From: Acanthosepion lycidas
Taxonomy: Eukaryota > Mollusca > Cephalopoda > Sepiida > Sepiidae
Reading direction: 5' to 3'
Length of the DNA: 64,000 nt
NCBI GenBank assembly: GCA_963932145.1
Contig: OZ010611.1
Location: 59,219,292 to 59,283,291, forward strand
Under the pieces are notes generated by a model. It had not been told where the DNA came from and did no database searches. It saw only the letters and a program-made list of their open reading frames with translations. Of this stretch, positions 37,175 to 49,841 are shown in pieces. Made by a program: the position numbers and the translations under genes. The first letter of the stretch is position 1; each line of letters starts with the position of its first letter.

Positions 37175-40100
37175 AACTTTATGTAGAGGCTAGGCCCCCC
37201 TCTAAATCTTGGTTGAAATTATTTTTCATTCTACTTCATAGAAATGGAGTAGCGTGCAATGGTGTCGTCTCATACAACAGTGAGGTAGGAGATAAAATTT
37301 GTTGGCAATAAATGGGTGATCAGTGTCTTATTCACTTCTGTTTGTGCCTTGTCTTTAGCTTTTTCTTCTATATTTAACTTTATGTAGAGGCTAGGCCCCC
37401 CTCTAAATCTTGGTTGAAATAATTTTTCATTCTAATTAATAGAAATGGAGTAGCGATCAAAGGTGTCGTCTCAAACAACAGTGAGTTAGGAGAAAAAATT
37501 TGTGGGCACAAAATGGATGATCAGTGTCTTATTCTCTTCTGTTTGTGCCTTGTCTTTACCTTTTTCTTCTACATTTAACATTATGTCGAGGCTAGACCCC
37601 CCTCTAAATCTTGGTTGAAATTATTTTTTCATTCTAATTCATAGAAATGGAGTAGCATGCAATGGGGTCGTCTCATACAACAGTGAGTTAGGAGAAAAAA
37701 TTTGTGGGCACAAAATGGGTGATCAGTGTCTAATTCTCTTCTGTTTGTGCCTTGTCTTTTTCTTTTTCTTCTATATTTAACTTTATGTAGAGGGTAGGCC
37801 CCCTTCTAAATCTTGGTTGAAATTATTTTTCATTCTAATTAATAGAAATGTAGTAGCGTGCAATGGTGTCGTCTCATACAACAGTGAGTTAGGAGAAAAA
37901 ATTTGTTGGCGGAATATGGGTCATCATTGTCTTATTCTCTTCTGTTTGTGCCTTGTCTTTAGCTTTTTCTTCTATATTTAACTTTATGTAGAGGCTAGGC
38001 CCCTTTCTAAATCTTGGTTGAAATTATTTTTCATTCTAATTCATAGAAATGTAGTAGAGCGCAATGGTGTCGTCTCATACAACAGTGAGGTAGGAGATAA
38101 AATTTGTTGGCACTAAATGGGTGATCAGTGTCTTATTCACTTCTGTTTGTGCCTTGTCTTTAGCTTTTTCTTCTATATTTAACTTTATGTAGAGGATAGG
38201 CCCCCCTCTAAATCTTGGTTGAAATTATTTTTCATTCTAATTAATAGAAATGGAGTGGCGTGCAATGGTGTCGTCTTATACAACTGTGAGTTAGTAGAAA
38301 AAATTTGTGGGCACAAAATGGGTGATCAGTGTCTTATTCTCTTCTGTTTGTGCCTTGTCTTTAGCTTTTTCTTCTATATTTAACTTTATGTAGAGGCTAG
38401 GCCCCACTCTAAATCTTGGTTGGAATTATTTTTCTTTCTAATTCATAGAAATGGAGTAGCGTGCAATGCTTTCGTCTCATACAACAGTGAGTTAGGAGAA
38501 AAAATTTGTGGGCACAAAATGGTTGATCAGTGACTTATTCACTTCTGTTTCTGCCTTGTCTTTAGCTTTTTCTTCTATATTTAACTTTATGTAGAGGCTA
38601 GGCCCCTTTCTAAATCTTGGTTGAAATTATTTTTCATTCTAATTCATAGAAATGGAGTAGCGTGCAATGGTGTCGTCTCATACAACAGTGAGGTAGGAGA
38701 TAAAATTTGTTGGCACTAAATGGGTGATCAGTGTCTTATTCACTTCTGTTTGTGCCTTGTCTTTAGCTTTTTCTTCTATATTTAACTTTATGTAGAGGCT
38801 AGGCCCCCCTCTAAATCTTGGTTGAAATAATTTTTCATTCTAATTAATAGAAATGGGGTAGCGATCAAAGGTGTCGTCTCAAACAACAGTGAGTTAGGAG
38901 AAAAAATTTGTGGGCACAAAATGGGTGATCAGTGTCTTATTCTCTTCTGTTTGTGCCTTGTCTTTACCTTTTTCTTCTACATTTAACATTATGTCGAGGC
39001 TAGACCCCCCTCTAAATCTTGGTTGAAATTATTTTTTCATTCTAATTCATAGAAATGGAGTAGCATGCAATGGGGTCGTCTCATACAACAGTGAGTTAGG
39101 AGAAAAAATTTGTGGGCACAAAATGGGTGATCAGTGTCTTATTCTCTTCTGTTTGTGCCTTGTCTTTAGCTTTTTCTTCTATATTTAACTTTATGTAGAG
39201 GCTAGGCCCTCCTCTAAATCTTGGTTGAAATTATTTTTCATTCTAATTAATAGAAATGGAGTAGCGTGCAATGGTGTCGTCTCATACAACTGTGAGTTAG
39301 CAGATAAAATTGTGGGCACAAAATGGGTGATCAGTGTCTTATTCTCTTCTGTTTATACCTTGTCTTTAGCTTTTTCTTCTATATATAACTTTATGTAGAG
39401 GCAAGACCCCCTTCTAAATCATGGTTGAAATTATTTTTCATTCTAATTAATAGAAATGGAGTAGCATGCAATGGTGTCCTCTCATACAAAAGTGAGTTAG
39501 GAGAAAAAATTTGTGGGCACAAAATGGGTGATCAGTGTCTTATTCTCTTCTGTTTGTGCCTTGTCTTTAGCTTTTTCTTCTATATTTAACTTTATGTAGA
39601 GGATAGGCCCCCCTCTAAATCTTGGTTGAAATTATTTTTCATTCTACTTCATAGAAATGGAGTAGCGTGCAATGGTGTCGTCTCATACAACAGTGAGTTA
39701 GGAGAAAAAATTTGTGGGCACAAAATGGGTGATCAGTGTCTTATTCTCTTCTGTTTGTGCCTTGTCTTTAGCTTTTTCTTCTATATTTAATTTTATGTAG
39801 AGGCTAGGCCCTCCTCTAAATCTTGGTTGAAATTATTTTTCATTCTAATTAATAGAAATGGAGTAGCGTGCAATGGTGTCGTCTCATACAACTGTGAGTT
39901 AGCAGATAAAATTTGTGGGCACAAAATGGGTGATCAGTGTCTTATTCTCTTCTGTTTGTGCCTTGTCTTTAGCTTTTTCTTCTATATTTAACATTATGTA
40001 GAGGCTAGGCCCCCTTCTATATCTTGGTTGAAATTATTTTTCATTCTAATTAATAGAAATGTAGTAGCGTGCAATGGTGTCGTCTCATACAACAGTGAGT

Positions 40101-41200
40101 TAGGAGAAAAAATTTGTTGGCGGAATATGGGTGATCAGTGTCTTATTCTCTTCTGTTTGTGCCTTGTCTTTAGCTTTTTCTTCTATATTTAACTTTATGT
40201 AGAGGCTAGGCCCCTTTCTAAATCTTGGTTGAAATTATTTTTCATTCTAATTCATAGAAATGGAGTAGCGTGCAATGGTGTCGTCTCATACAACAGTGAG
40301 GTAGGAGATAAAATTTGTTAGCACTAAATGGGTGATCAGTGTCTTATTCACTTCTGTTTGTGCCTTGTCTTTAGCTTTTTCTTCTATATTTAACTTTATG
40401 TAGAGGATAGGCCCCCCTCTAAATCTTGGTTGAAATAATTTTTCATTCTAATTAATAGAAATGGAGTAGCGATCAAAGGTGTCGTCTCAAACAACAGTGA
40501 GTTAGGAGAAAAAATTTGTGGGCACAAAATGGGTGATCAGTGTCTTATTCTTTTCTGTTTGTGCCTTGTCTTTACCTTTTTCTTCTACATTTAACATTAT
40601 GTCGAGGCTAGACCCCCCTCTAAATCTTGGTTGAAATTTTTTTTTCATTCTAATTCATAGAAATGGAGTAGCATGCAATGGTGTCCTCTCATACAAAAGT
40701 GAGTTAGGAGAAAAAATTTGTGGGCACAAAATGGGTGATCAGTGTCTTATTCTCTTCTGTTTGTGCCTTGTCTTTAGCTTTTTCTTCTATATTTAACTTT
40801 ATGTAGAGGCTAGGCCCCCCTCTAAACCTTGGTTGAAGTTTTTTTCATTCTAATTAATAGAAATGGAGTAGCGTGCAATGGTGTCGTCTCAAACAACAGT
40901 GAGTTAGGAGAAAAAATTTGTGGGCACAAAATGGGTGATCAGTGTCTAATTCTCTTCTTTTTGTGCCTTGTCTTTTTCTTTTTCTTCTATATTTAACTTT
41001 ATGTAGAGGCTAGGCCCCCTTCTAAATCTTGGTTGAAATTATTTTTCATTCTAATTAATAGAAATGTAGTAGCGTGCAATGGTGTCGTCTCATACAACAG
41101 TGAGTTAGGAGAAAAAATTTGTTGGCGGAATATGGGTGATCAGTGTCTTATTCTCTTCTGTTTGTGCCTTGTCTTTAGCTTTTTCTTCTATATTTAACTT

Positions 41201-44200
41201 TATGTAGAGGCTAGGCCCTTTCTAAATGTTGGTTGAAATTATTTTTCATTCTAATTCATAGAAATGGAGTAGCGTGCAGTGGTGTCGTCTCATACAACAG
41301 TGAGTTAGGAGAAAAAATTTGTGGGCACAAAATGGGTGATCAGTGTCTTATTCTCCTCTGTTTCTGCCTTGTCTTTAGCTTTTTCTTCTATATTTAACTT
41401 TATGCAGAGGCTAGGTCCCCCTCTAAATCTTGGTTGAAATTATTTTTCATTCTAATTCATAGAAATGGAGTAGCGTGCAATGGTGTCGTCTCATACAACA
41501 GTGAGTTAGGAGAAAAAATTTGTGGTCACAAAATGGGTGATCAGTGTCTTATTCTCTTCTATTTCTGCCTTGTCTTTAGCTTTTTCTTCTATATTTAACT
41601 TTATGTAGAGGCTAGGCCTCCCTGTAATCTTGGTTGAAATTATTTTTCATTCTAATTAACAGAAATGGAGTAGCGTGCAATTGTGTCGTCTTATACAACT
41701 GTGAGTTAGTAGAAAAAATTTGTGGGTACAAAATGGGTGATCAGTGTCTTATTCTCTTCTGTTTGTGCCTTGTCTTTACCTTTTTCTTCTATATTTAACT
41801 TTATGTAGAGGCTAGGCCACTTTCTAAATCTTGGTTGAAATTATTTTTCATTCTAATTCATAGAAATGGAGTAGCGTGCAATGGTGTCGTCTCATACAAC
41901 AGTGAGTTAGGAGAAAAAATTTGTGGGCACAAAATGGGTGATCAGTGACTTATTCTCTTCTGTTTGTGCCTTGTCTTTAGCTTTTTCTTCTATATTTAAC
42001 TTTATGTAGAGGCTAGGCCTCCCTCTAAATCTTGGTCGAAATTATTTTTCATTCTAATTCAAAGAAATGGAGTAGCGTGCAATGATGTAGTCTCATACAA
42101 CTGTGAGTTAGGAGAAAAAATTTGTGTGCACAAAATGGGTGATCAGTGTCTTATTCTCTTCTGTTTGTACCTTGTCTTTACCTTTTTCTTCTATATTTAA
42201 CATTATGTAGATGCTAGGCCCTTTCTAAATGTTGGTTGAAATTATTTTTCATTCTAATTCATAGAAATGGAGTAGCGTGCAATGGTGTCGTCTAATACAA
42301 CAGTGAGTTAGGAGAAAAAATTTGTGGGCACAAAATGGGTGATCAGTGTCTTATTCTCCTCTGTTTGTGCCTTGTCTTTAGCTTTTTCTTCTATATTTAA
42401 CTTTATGTAGAGGCTAGGCCCCCCTCTAAATCTTGGTTGAAATTATTTTTCATTCTAATTAATAGAAATGGAGTAGCATGCAATGGTGTCGTCTCATACA
42501 ACTGTGAGTTAGGAGAAAAAATTTGTTGGCACAAAATGGGTGATCAGTGTCTTATTCTCTTCTATTTGTGCCTTGTCTTTAGCTTTTTCTTCTATATTTA
42601 ACTTTATGTAGAGGCTAGGCCCCATTCTAAATCTTGGTTGAAATTATTTTTCATTCTAATTCATAGAAATGGAGTAGCGTGCAATGGTGTCGTCACATAC
42701 AACAGTGAGTTACGAGAAAAAATTTGTGGGCACAAAATGGGTGATCAGTGTCTTATTCTCTTCTGTTTGTGCCTTGTGTTTAGCTTTTTCTTCTATATTT
42801 AACTTTATGTAGAGGCTAGGCCCCATTCTAAATCTTGGTTGAAATTATTTTTCATTCTAATTCATAGAAATGGAGTAGCGTGCAATGGTGTCGTCTCATA
42901 CAACAGTGAGTTAGGAGAAAAAATTTGTGGGCACAAAATGGGTCATCAGTGACTTATTCTCTTCTGTTTGTGCCTTGTCTTTAGCTTTTTCTTCTATATT
43001 TAACATTATGTAGAGGCTAGGCCCCCCTCTAAATCTTGGTTGAAATTATTTTTCATTCTAATTCATAGAAATGGAGTAGCATGCAATGGTGTCGTCTCAT
43101 ACAACCGTGAGTTATTTGAAAAAATTTGTTGGCACAAAATGGGTGATCAGTGTCTTATTCTCTTCTGTTTGTGCCTTGTCTTTAGCTTTTTCTTCTATAT
43201 TTAACATTATGTAGATGCTAGGCCCTTTCTAAATGTTGGTTGAAATTATTTTTCATTCTAATTCATAGAAATGGAGTAGCGTGCAATGGTGTCGTCTAAT
43301 ACAACAGTGAGTTAGGAGAAAAAATTTGTGGGCACAAAATGGGTGATCAGTGTCTTATTCTCCTCTGTTTGTGCCTTGTCTTTAGCTTTTTCTTCTATAT
43401 TTAACTTTATGTAGAGGCTAGGCCCCCCTCTAAATCTTGGTTGAAATTATTTTTCATTCTAATTAATAGAAATGGAGTAGCATGCAATGGTGTCGTCTCA
43501 TACAACTGTGAGTTAGGAGAAAAAATTTGTTGGCACAAAATGGGTGATCAGTGTCTTATTCTCTTCTATTTGTGCCTTGTCTTTAGCTTTTTCTTCTATA
43601 TTTAACTTTATGTAGAGGCTAGGCCCCATTCTAAATCTTGGTTGAAATTATTTTTCATTCTAATTAATAGAAATGGAGTAGCATGCAATGATGTCGTCTT
43701 ATACAACTGTGAGTTAGTAGAAAAAATTTGTGGGCACAAAATGGGTGATCAGTGTCTTATTCTCTTCTGTTTGTGCCTTGTCTTTACCTTTTTCTTCTAT
43801 ATTTAATTTATGTAGAGGCTAGGCCCCTTTCTAAACCTTGGTTGAAATTATTTTTCATTCTAATTCATAGAAATGGAGTAGCGTGCAATGGTGTCGTCAC
43901 ATACAACAGTGAGTTACGAGAAAAAATTTGTGGGCACAAAATGGGTGATCAGTGTCTTATTCTCATCTGTTTGTGCCTTGTGTTTAGCTTTTTCTTCTAT
44001 ATTTAACTTTATGTAGAGGCTAGGTCCCATTCTAAATCTTGGTTGAAATTATTTTTCATTCTAATTCATAGAAATGGAGTAGCGTGCAATGGTGTCGTCT
44101 CATACAACAGTGAGTTAGTAGAAAAAATTTGTTGGCACAAAATGGGTGATCAGTGTCTTATTCTCTTCTGTTTGTTCCTTGTCTTTAGCTTTTTCTTCTA

Positions 44201-45017
44201 TATTTAACTTTATGTAGAGGCTACGCCCTCCTCTAAATCTTGGTCGAAATTATTTTTCATTCTAATTAATAGAAATGGAGTTCCGTGCAATGGTGTCATC
44301 TCATACGACAGTGAGTTAGGAGAAAAAATTTGTGGGCACAAAATGGGTAATCAGTGTCTTATTCTCTTCTGTTTGTGCCTTGTCTTTAGCTTTTTCTTCT
44401 ATGTTTAACTTTATGTAGAGGCTAGGCCCTACCCTAAATCTTGGTTGAAATTATTTTTCTTTCTAATTCATAGAAATTGAGTAGCGTGCAATGCTTTCGT
44501 CTCATACAACAGTTAGTTAGGAGAAAAAATTTGTGGGCACAAAATGGTTGATCAGTGTCTTATTCACTTCTGTTTGTGCCTTGTCTTTAGCTTTTTCTTC
44601 TATATTTAACTTTATGTAGAGGCTAGGCCCCTTTCTAAATCTTGGTTGAAATTATTTTTCATTCTAATTCATAGAAATGGTGTAGCGTGCAATGGTGTCG
44701 TCTCATACAAAAGTGAGTTAGGAGAAAAAATTTGTGGGTACAAAATGGGTGATCATTGTCTTATTCTCTTCTGTTTGTGCCTTGTCTTTAGCTTTTTCTT
44801 CTATATTTAACATTATGTAGAGGCTAGGCCCCCCTCTAAACCTTGGTTGAAATTATTTTTCATTCTAATTAATAGAAATGGAGTAGCGTGCAATGGTGTC
44901 GTCTCAAAGAACAGTGAGTTAGGAGAAAAAATTTGTGGGCACAAAATGGGTGATCAGTGTCTTATTCTCTTCTGTTTGTGCCTTGTCTTTTTCTTTTTCT
45001 TCTATATTTAACTTTAT
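41201..45017 (+). repeat. Transition domain with a 5-monomer duplication
   Basis: Positions of about 42,190-42,650 recur at 43,195-43,650 with a 1,004-bp spacing (five monomers minus one base), marked by 'gatgctaggccctttc' and 'aaatgttggttg' at 42,231 and 43,235. Positions of about 41,405-42,200 resemble 46,425-47,430 of the following 12-monomer HOR, marked by 'ctaggtccccctc' and 'ttcaaagaaatgg'. Positions 43,195-44,090 recur at about 51,840-52,730. A 'gagttatttgaaaaaa' variant near 43,111 appears only once. Confidence 0.8.
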
Positions 45018-47429
45018 GTAGAGGCTAGGGCCCCCTCTAAATCTTGGTTGAAATTATTTTTCATTCTAATTAATAGAAATGTAGCAGCGTTCAATGGTGT
45101 CGTCTCATACAACAGTGAGTTAGGAGAAAAAATTTGTTGGCGCAATATGGGTAATCAGTGACTTATTCTCTTCGGTTTGTGCCTTGTCTTTAGCTTTTTC
45201 TTCTATATTTAACTTTATGTAGAGGCTAGGCCCCTTTCTAAATCTTGGTTGAAATTATTTTTCATTCTAATTCATAGAAATGGAGTAGCGTGCAATGGTG
45301 TCGTCTCATACAACAGTGAGGTAGGAGATAAAATTTGTGGGCACAAGATGGGTAATCAGTGACTTATTCACTTCTGTTTTTGCCTTGTCTTTAGCTTTTT
45401 CTTCTATATTTAACTTTATGTAGAGGCTAGGCCCCCCTCTAAATCTTGGTTGAAATAATTTTTCATTCTAATTAATAGAAATGGAGTAGCGATCAAATGT
45501 GTCGTCTCAAACAACAGTGAGTTAGGAGAAAAAATTTGTGGGCACAAAATGGGTGATCAGTGTCTTATTCTCTTCTGTTTGTGCCTTGTCTTTACCTTTT
45601 TCTTCTACATTTAACATTATGTCGAGGCTAGAACCCCCTCTAAATCTTGGTTGAAATTATTTATCATTCTAATTCATAGAAATGGAGTAGCGTGCAATGG
45701 TGTCGTCTCATACAACAGTGAGGTAGGAGAAAAAATTTGTTGGCACAAAATGGGTGATCAGTGTCTTATTCTCTTCTGTTTGTGCCTTGTCTTTAGCTTT
45801 TTCTTCTATATTTAACTTTATGTAGAGGCTAGGCCCCCCTCTAAATCTTGGTTGAAATTATTTTTCATTCTAATTCATAGAAATGGAGTAACGATCAAAG
45901 GTGTCGTCTCAAACAACAGTGAGTTAGGAGAAAAAATTTGTGGGCACAAAATGGGTGATCAGTGTCTTATTCTCTTCTGTTTGTGCCTTGTCTTTAGCTT
46001 TTTCTTCTATATTTAACTTTATGTAGAGGCTAGGCCCCTTTCTAAATCTTCGTTGAAATTATTTTTCATTCTAATTAATAGAAATGGAGTAGCGTGCAAT
46101 GGTGTCATCTCATACAACAGTGAGTTAGGAGAAAAAATTTGTGGGCACAAAATGGGTGATCAGTGTCTTATTCTCTTCTGTTTGTGCCTTGTCTTTAGCT
46201 TTTTCTTCTATATTTAACTTTATGTAGAGGCTAGGCCCCTTTCTAAATCTTCGTTGAAATTATTTTTCATTCTAATTAATAGAAATGGAGTAGCGTGCAA
46301 TGGTGTCATCTCATACAACAGTGAGTTAGGAGAAAAAATTTGTGGGCACAAAATGGGTGATCAGTGTCTTATTCTCTTCTGTTTGTGCCTTGTCTTTAGC
46401 TTTTTCTACTATATTTAACTTTATGTAGAGGCTAGGTCCCCCTCTAAATCTTGGTTGAAATTATTTTTCATTCTAATTCATAGAAATGGAGTAGCGTGCA
46501 ATGGTGTCGTCTCATACAACAGTGAGTTAGGAGAAAAAATTTGTGGTCACAAAATGGGTGATCAGTGTCTTATTTTCTTCTATATCTGCCTTGTCTTTAG
46601 CTTTTTCTTCTATATTTAACTTTATGTAGAGGCTAGGCCTTCCTCTAAATCTTGGTTGAAATTATTTTTCATTCTAATTAAGAGAAATGGAGTAGCGTGC
46701 AATTGTGTGGTCTTATACAACTGTGAGTTAGTAGAAAAAATTTGTGGGTACAAAATGGGTGATCAGTGTCTTATTCTCTTCTGTTTGTGCCTTGTCTTTA
46801 CCTTTTTCTTCTATATTTAACTTTATATAGAGGCTAGGCCACTTTCTAAATCTTGGTTGAAATTATTTTTCATTCTAATTCATAGAAATGGAGTAGCGTG
46901 CAATGATGTTGTCTCATACAACAGTGAGTTACGAGAAAAAATTTGTGGGCACAAAATGGGTGATCATTGTCTTATTCTCTTCTGTTTGTGCCTTGTGTTT
47001 AGCTTTTTCTTCCATATTTAACTTTATGTAGAGGCTAGGCCCCATTCTAAATCTTGGTTGAAATTATTTTTCATTCTAATTCATAGAAATGGAGTAGCGT
47101 GCAATGGTGTCATCTCATACAACAGTGAGTTAGGAGAAAAAATTTGTGGGCACAAAATGGGTGATCAGTGTCTTATTCTCTTCTGTTTGTGCCTTGTCTT
47201 TAGCTTTTTCTTCTATATTTAACTTTATGTAGAGGCTAGGCCTCCCTCTAAATCTTGGTCGAAATCATTTTTCATTCTAATTCAAAGAAATGGAGTCGCG
47301 TGCAATGATGTCGTCTCATACTACTGTGAGTTAGGAGAAAAAATTTGTGTGCACAAAATGGGTGATCAGTGTCTTATTCTCTTCTGTTTGTACCTTGTCT
47401 TTACCTTTTTCTTCTATATTTAACATTAT
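45018..47429 (+). repeat. Twelve-monomer HOR, copy 1 (2,412 bp)
   Basis: The unit begins with 'gctagggccccctc' and 'aaatgtagcagcgttc', and includes 'gcgatcaaatg' at 45,489, 'gtcgaggctagaacc' at 45,621, 'gtaacgatcaaagg' near 45,889, two successive 'atcttcgttgaaa' monomers (from 46,023 and 46,224), 'ttttctactatat' near 46,405, 'cttctatatctgcc' near 46,576 and 'aatggagtcgcgtgc' near 47,289. All recur exactly 2,412 bp (12 x 201) later. Its first monomer starts with 'actttatgtagagg', whereas copies 2 and 3 begin with 'cattatgtagatgc', so copy 1 lies at the edge of the tandem run. Confidence 0.9.
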
Positions 47430-49841
47430 GTAGATGCTAGGGCCCCCTCTAAATCTTGGTTGAAATTATTTTTCATTCTAATTAATAGAAATGTAGCAGC
47501 GTTCAATGGTGTCGTCTCATACAACAGTGAGTTAGGAGAAAAAATTTGTTGGCGCAATATGGGTAATCAGTGACTTATTCTCTTCGGTTTGTGCCTTGTC
47601 TTTAGCTTTTTCTTCTATATTTAACTTTATGTAGAGGCTAGGCCCCTTTCTAAATCTTGGTTGAAATTATTTTTCATTCTAATTCATAGAAATGGAGTAG
47701 CGTGCAATGGTGTCGTCTCATACAACAGTGAGGTAGGAGATAAAATTTGTGGGCACAAGATGGGTAATCAGTGACTTATTCACTTCTGTTTTTGCCTTGT
47801 CTTTAGCTTTTTCTTCTATATTTAACTTTATGTAGAGGCTAGGCCCCCCTCTAAATCTTGGTTGAAATAATTTTTCATTCTAATTAATAGAAATGGAGTA
47901 GCGATCAAATGTGTCGTCTCAAACAACAGTGAGTTAGGAGAAAAAATTTGTGGGCACAAAATGGGTGATCAGTGTCTTATTCTCTTCTGTTTGTGCCTTG
48001 TCTTTACCTTTTTCTTCTACATTTAACATTATGTCGAGGCTAGAACCCCCTCTAAATCTTGGTTGAAATTATTTATCATTCTAATTCATAGAAATGGAGT
48101 AGCGTGCAATGGTGTCGTCTCATACAACAGTGAGGTAGGAGAAAAAATTTGTTGGCACAAAATGGGTGATCAGTGTCTTATTCTCTTCTGTTTGTGCCTT
48201 GTCTTTAGCTTTTTCTTCTATATTTAACTTTATGTAGAGGCTAGGCCCCCCTCTAAATCTTGGTTGAAATTATTTTTCATTCTAATTCATAGAAATGGAG
48301 TAACGATCAAAGGTGTCGTCTCAAACAACAGTGAGTTAGGAGAAAAAATTTGTGGGCACAAAATGGGTGATCAGTGTCTTATTCTCTTCTGTTTGTGCCT
48401 TGTCTTTAGCTTTTTCTTCTATATTTAACTTTATGTAGAGGCTAGGCCCCTTTCTAAATCTTCGTTGAAATTATTTTTCATTCTAATTAATAGAAATGGA
48501 GTAGCGTGCAATGGTGTCATCTCATACAACAGTGAGTTAGGAGAAAAAATTTGTGGGCACAAAATGGGTGATCAGTGTCTTATTCTCTTCTGTTTGTGCC
48601 TTGTCTTTAGCTTTTTCTTCTATATTTAACTTTATGTAGAGGCTAGGCCCCTTTCTAAATCTTCGTTGAAATTATTTTTCATTCTAATTAATAGAAATGG
48701 AGTAGCGTGCAATGGTGTCATCTCATACAACAGTGAGTTAGGAGAAAAAATTTGTGGGCACAAAATGGGTGATCAGTGTCTTATTCTCTTCTGTTTGTGC
48801 CTTGTCTTTAGCTTTTTCTACTATATTTAACTTTATGTAGAGGCTAGGTCCCCCTCTAAATCTTGGTTGAAATTATTTTTCATTCTAATTCATAGAAATG
48901 GAGTAGCGTGCAATGGTGTCGTCTCATACAACAGTGAGTTAGGAGAAAAAATTTGTGGTCACAAAATGGGTGATCAGTGTCTTATTTTCTTCTATATCTG
49001 CCTTGTCTTTAGCTTTTTCTTCTATATTTAACTTTATGTAGAGGCTAGGCCTTCCTCTAAATCTTGGTTGAAATTATTTTTCATTCTAATTAAGAGAAAT
49101 GGAGTAGCGTGCAATTGTGTGGTCTTATACAACTGTGAGTTAGTAGAAAAAATTTGTGGGTACAAAATGGGTGATCAGTGTCTTATTCTCTTCTGTTTGT
49201 GCCTTGTCTTTACCTTTTTCTTCTATATTTAACTTTATATAGAGGCTAGGCCACTTTCTAAATCTTGGTTGAAATTATTTTTCATTCTAATTCATAGAAA
49301 TGGAGTAGCGTGCAATGATGTTGTCTCATACAACAGTGAGTTACGAGAAAAAATTTGTGGGCACAAAATGGGTGATCATTGTCTTATTCTCTTCTGTTTG
49401 TGCCTTGTGTTTAGCTTTTTCTTCCATATTTAACTTTATGTAGAGGCTAGGCCCCATTCTAAATCTTGGTTGAAATTATTTTTCATTCTAATTCATAGAA
49501 ATGGAGTAGCGTGCAATGGTGTCATCTCATACAACAGTGAGTTAGGAGAAAAAATTTGTGGGCACAAAATGGGTGATCAGTGTCTTATTCTCTTCTGTTT
49601 GTGCCTTGTCTTTAGCTTTTTCTTCTATATTTAACTTTATGTAGAGGCTAGGCCTCCCTCTAAATCTTGGTCGAAATCATTTTTCATTCTAATTCAAAGA
49701 AATGGAGTCGCGTGCAATGATGTCGTCTCATACTACTGTGAGTTAGGAGAAAAAATTTGTGTGCACAAAATGGGTGATCAGTGTCTTATTCTCTTCTGTT
49801 TGTACCTTGTCTTTACCTTTTTCTTCTATATTTAACATTAT
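47430..49841 (+). repeat. Twelve-monomer HOR, copy 2 (2,412 bp)
   Basis: By eye this is essentially identical to 45,018-47,429 over the full length, with the same rare variants in the same order. GTCGAG is at 48,033 against 45,621 in copy 1. I found no clear difference apart from the first few bases of the opening monomer. Such identity over 2.4 kb, in a region whose neighbouring monomers differ at many positions, implies a very recent duplication or conversion, or an assembly expansion. Confidence 0.9.

Larger units (their letters stand above)
36982..37182 (+). repeat. Representative consensus-like 201-bp monomer
   Basis: This unit carries the majority base at essentially every position I compared by eye, so it serves as a type monomer. 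Landmarks counted from its first base: the variable C/T stretch at about 12-20; a T-run at 40-44; CpG at 71-72 and 84-85; CGTCTC at 84-89; an A-run at 110-115; a 14-bp dyad at 116-129; the palindrome TGATCA at 135-140; a pyrimidine-rich stretch at 144-193; and the in-frame TAA of the longest open frame at 193-195. It is AT-rich, roughly two thirds A+T by impression. It is flanked on both sides by units of the same length. Confidence 0.93.
36059..41200 (+). repeat. Shuffled 7- and 8-monomer units
   Basis: Several marker monomers recur at different spacings. 'atgtcgaggctagac' has its GTCGAG at 37,585, 38,993 and 40,601, so spacings are 1,408 and 1,608 bp (7 and 8 monomers). 'ttggcggaatatggg' lies near 36,498, 37,906, 40,116 and 41,121. 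'gcgatcaaagg' lies at 37,453, 38,861 and 40,469. 'gaggtaggagataaaattt' lies near 36,681, 37,283, 38,086, 38,689 and 40,299. The order between markers changes from copy to copy, so no single HOR describes the domain. One monomer near 40,635-40,650 has a nine-T run, and another near 40,836 has lost bases around 'gaagttttttt'. Confidence 0.78.

Noticed and set aside
40630-40660. Nine-T run as a Pol III terminator
   Set aside because: It is a local variant of the normal five-T run in the monomer, with no Pol III promoter boxes or RNA gene nearby.
43752-44006. 84- to 92-codon + frames (43,752, 52,391, 58,202, 63,650) and 63-codon frames (60,328, 61,736)
   Set aside because: They are satellite translations created by single-base indels or loss of the unit stop. 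They recur with the HOR copies and have no gene context.
46040-46060. CENP-B box
   Set aside because: Variant monomers contain 'cttcgttgaaa', which resembles the left half of the box, but the required CGGG half is missing and the common unit has 'cttggttgaaa'. I judge this chance similarity.
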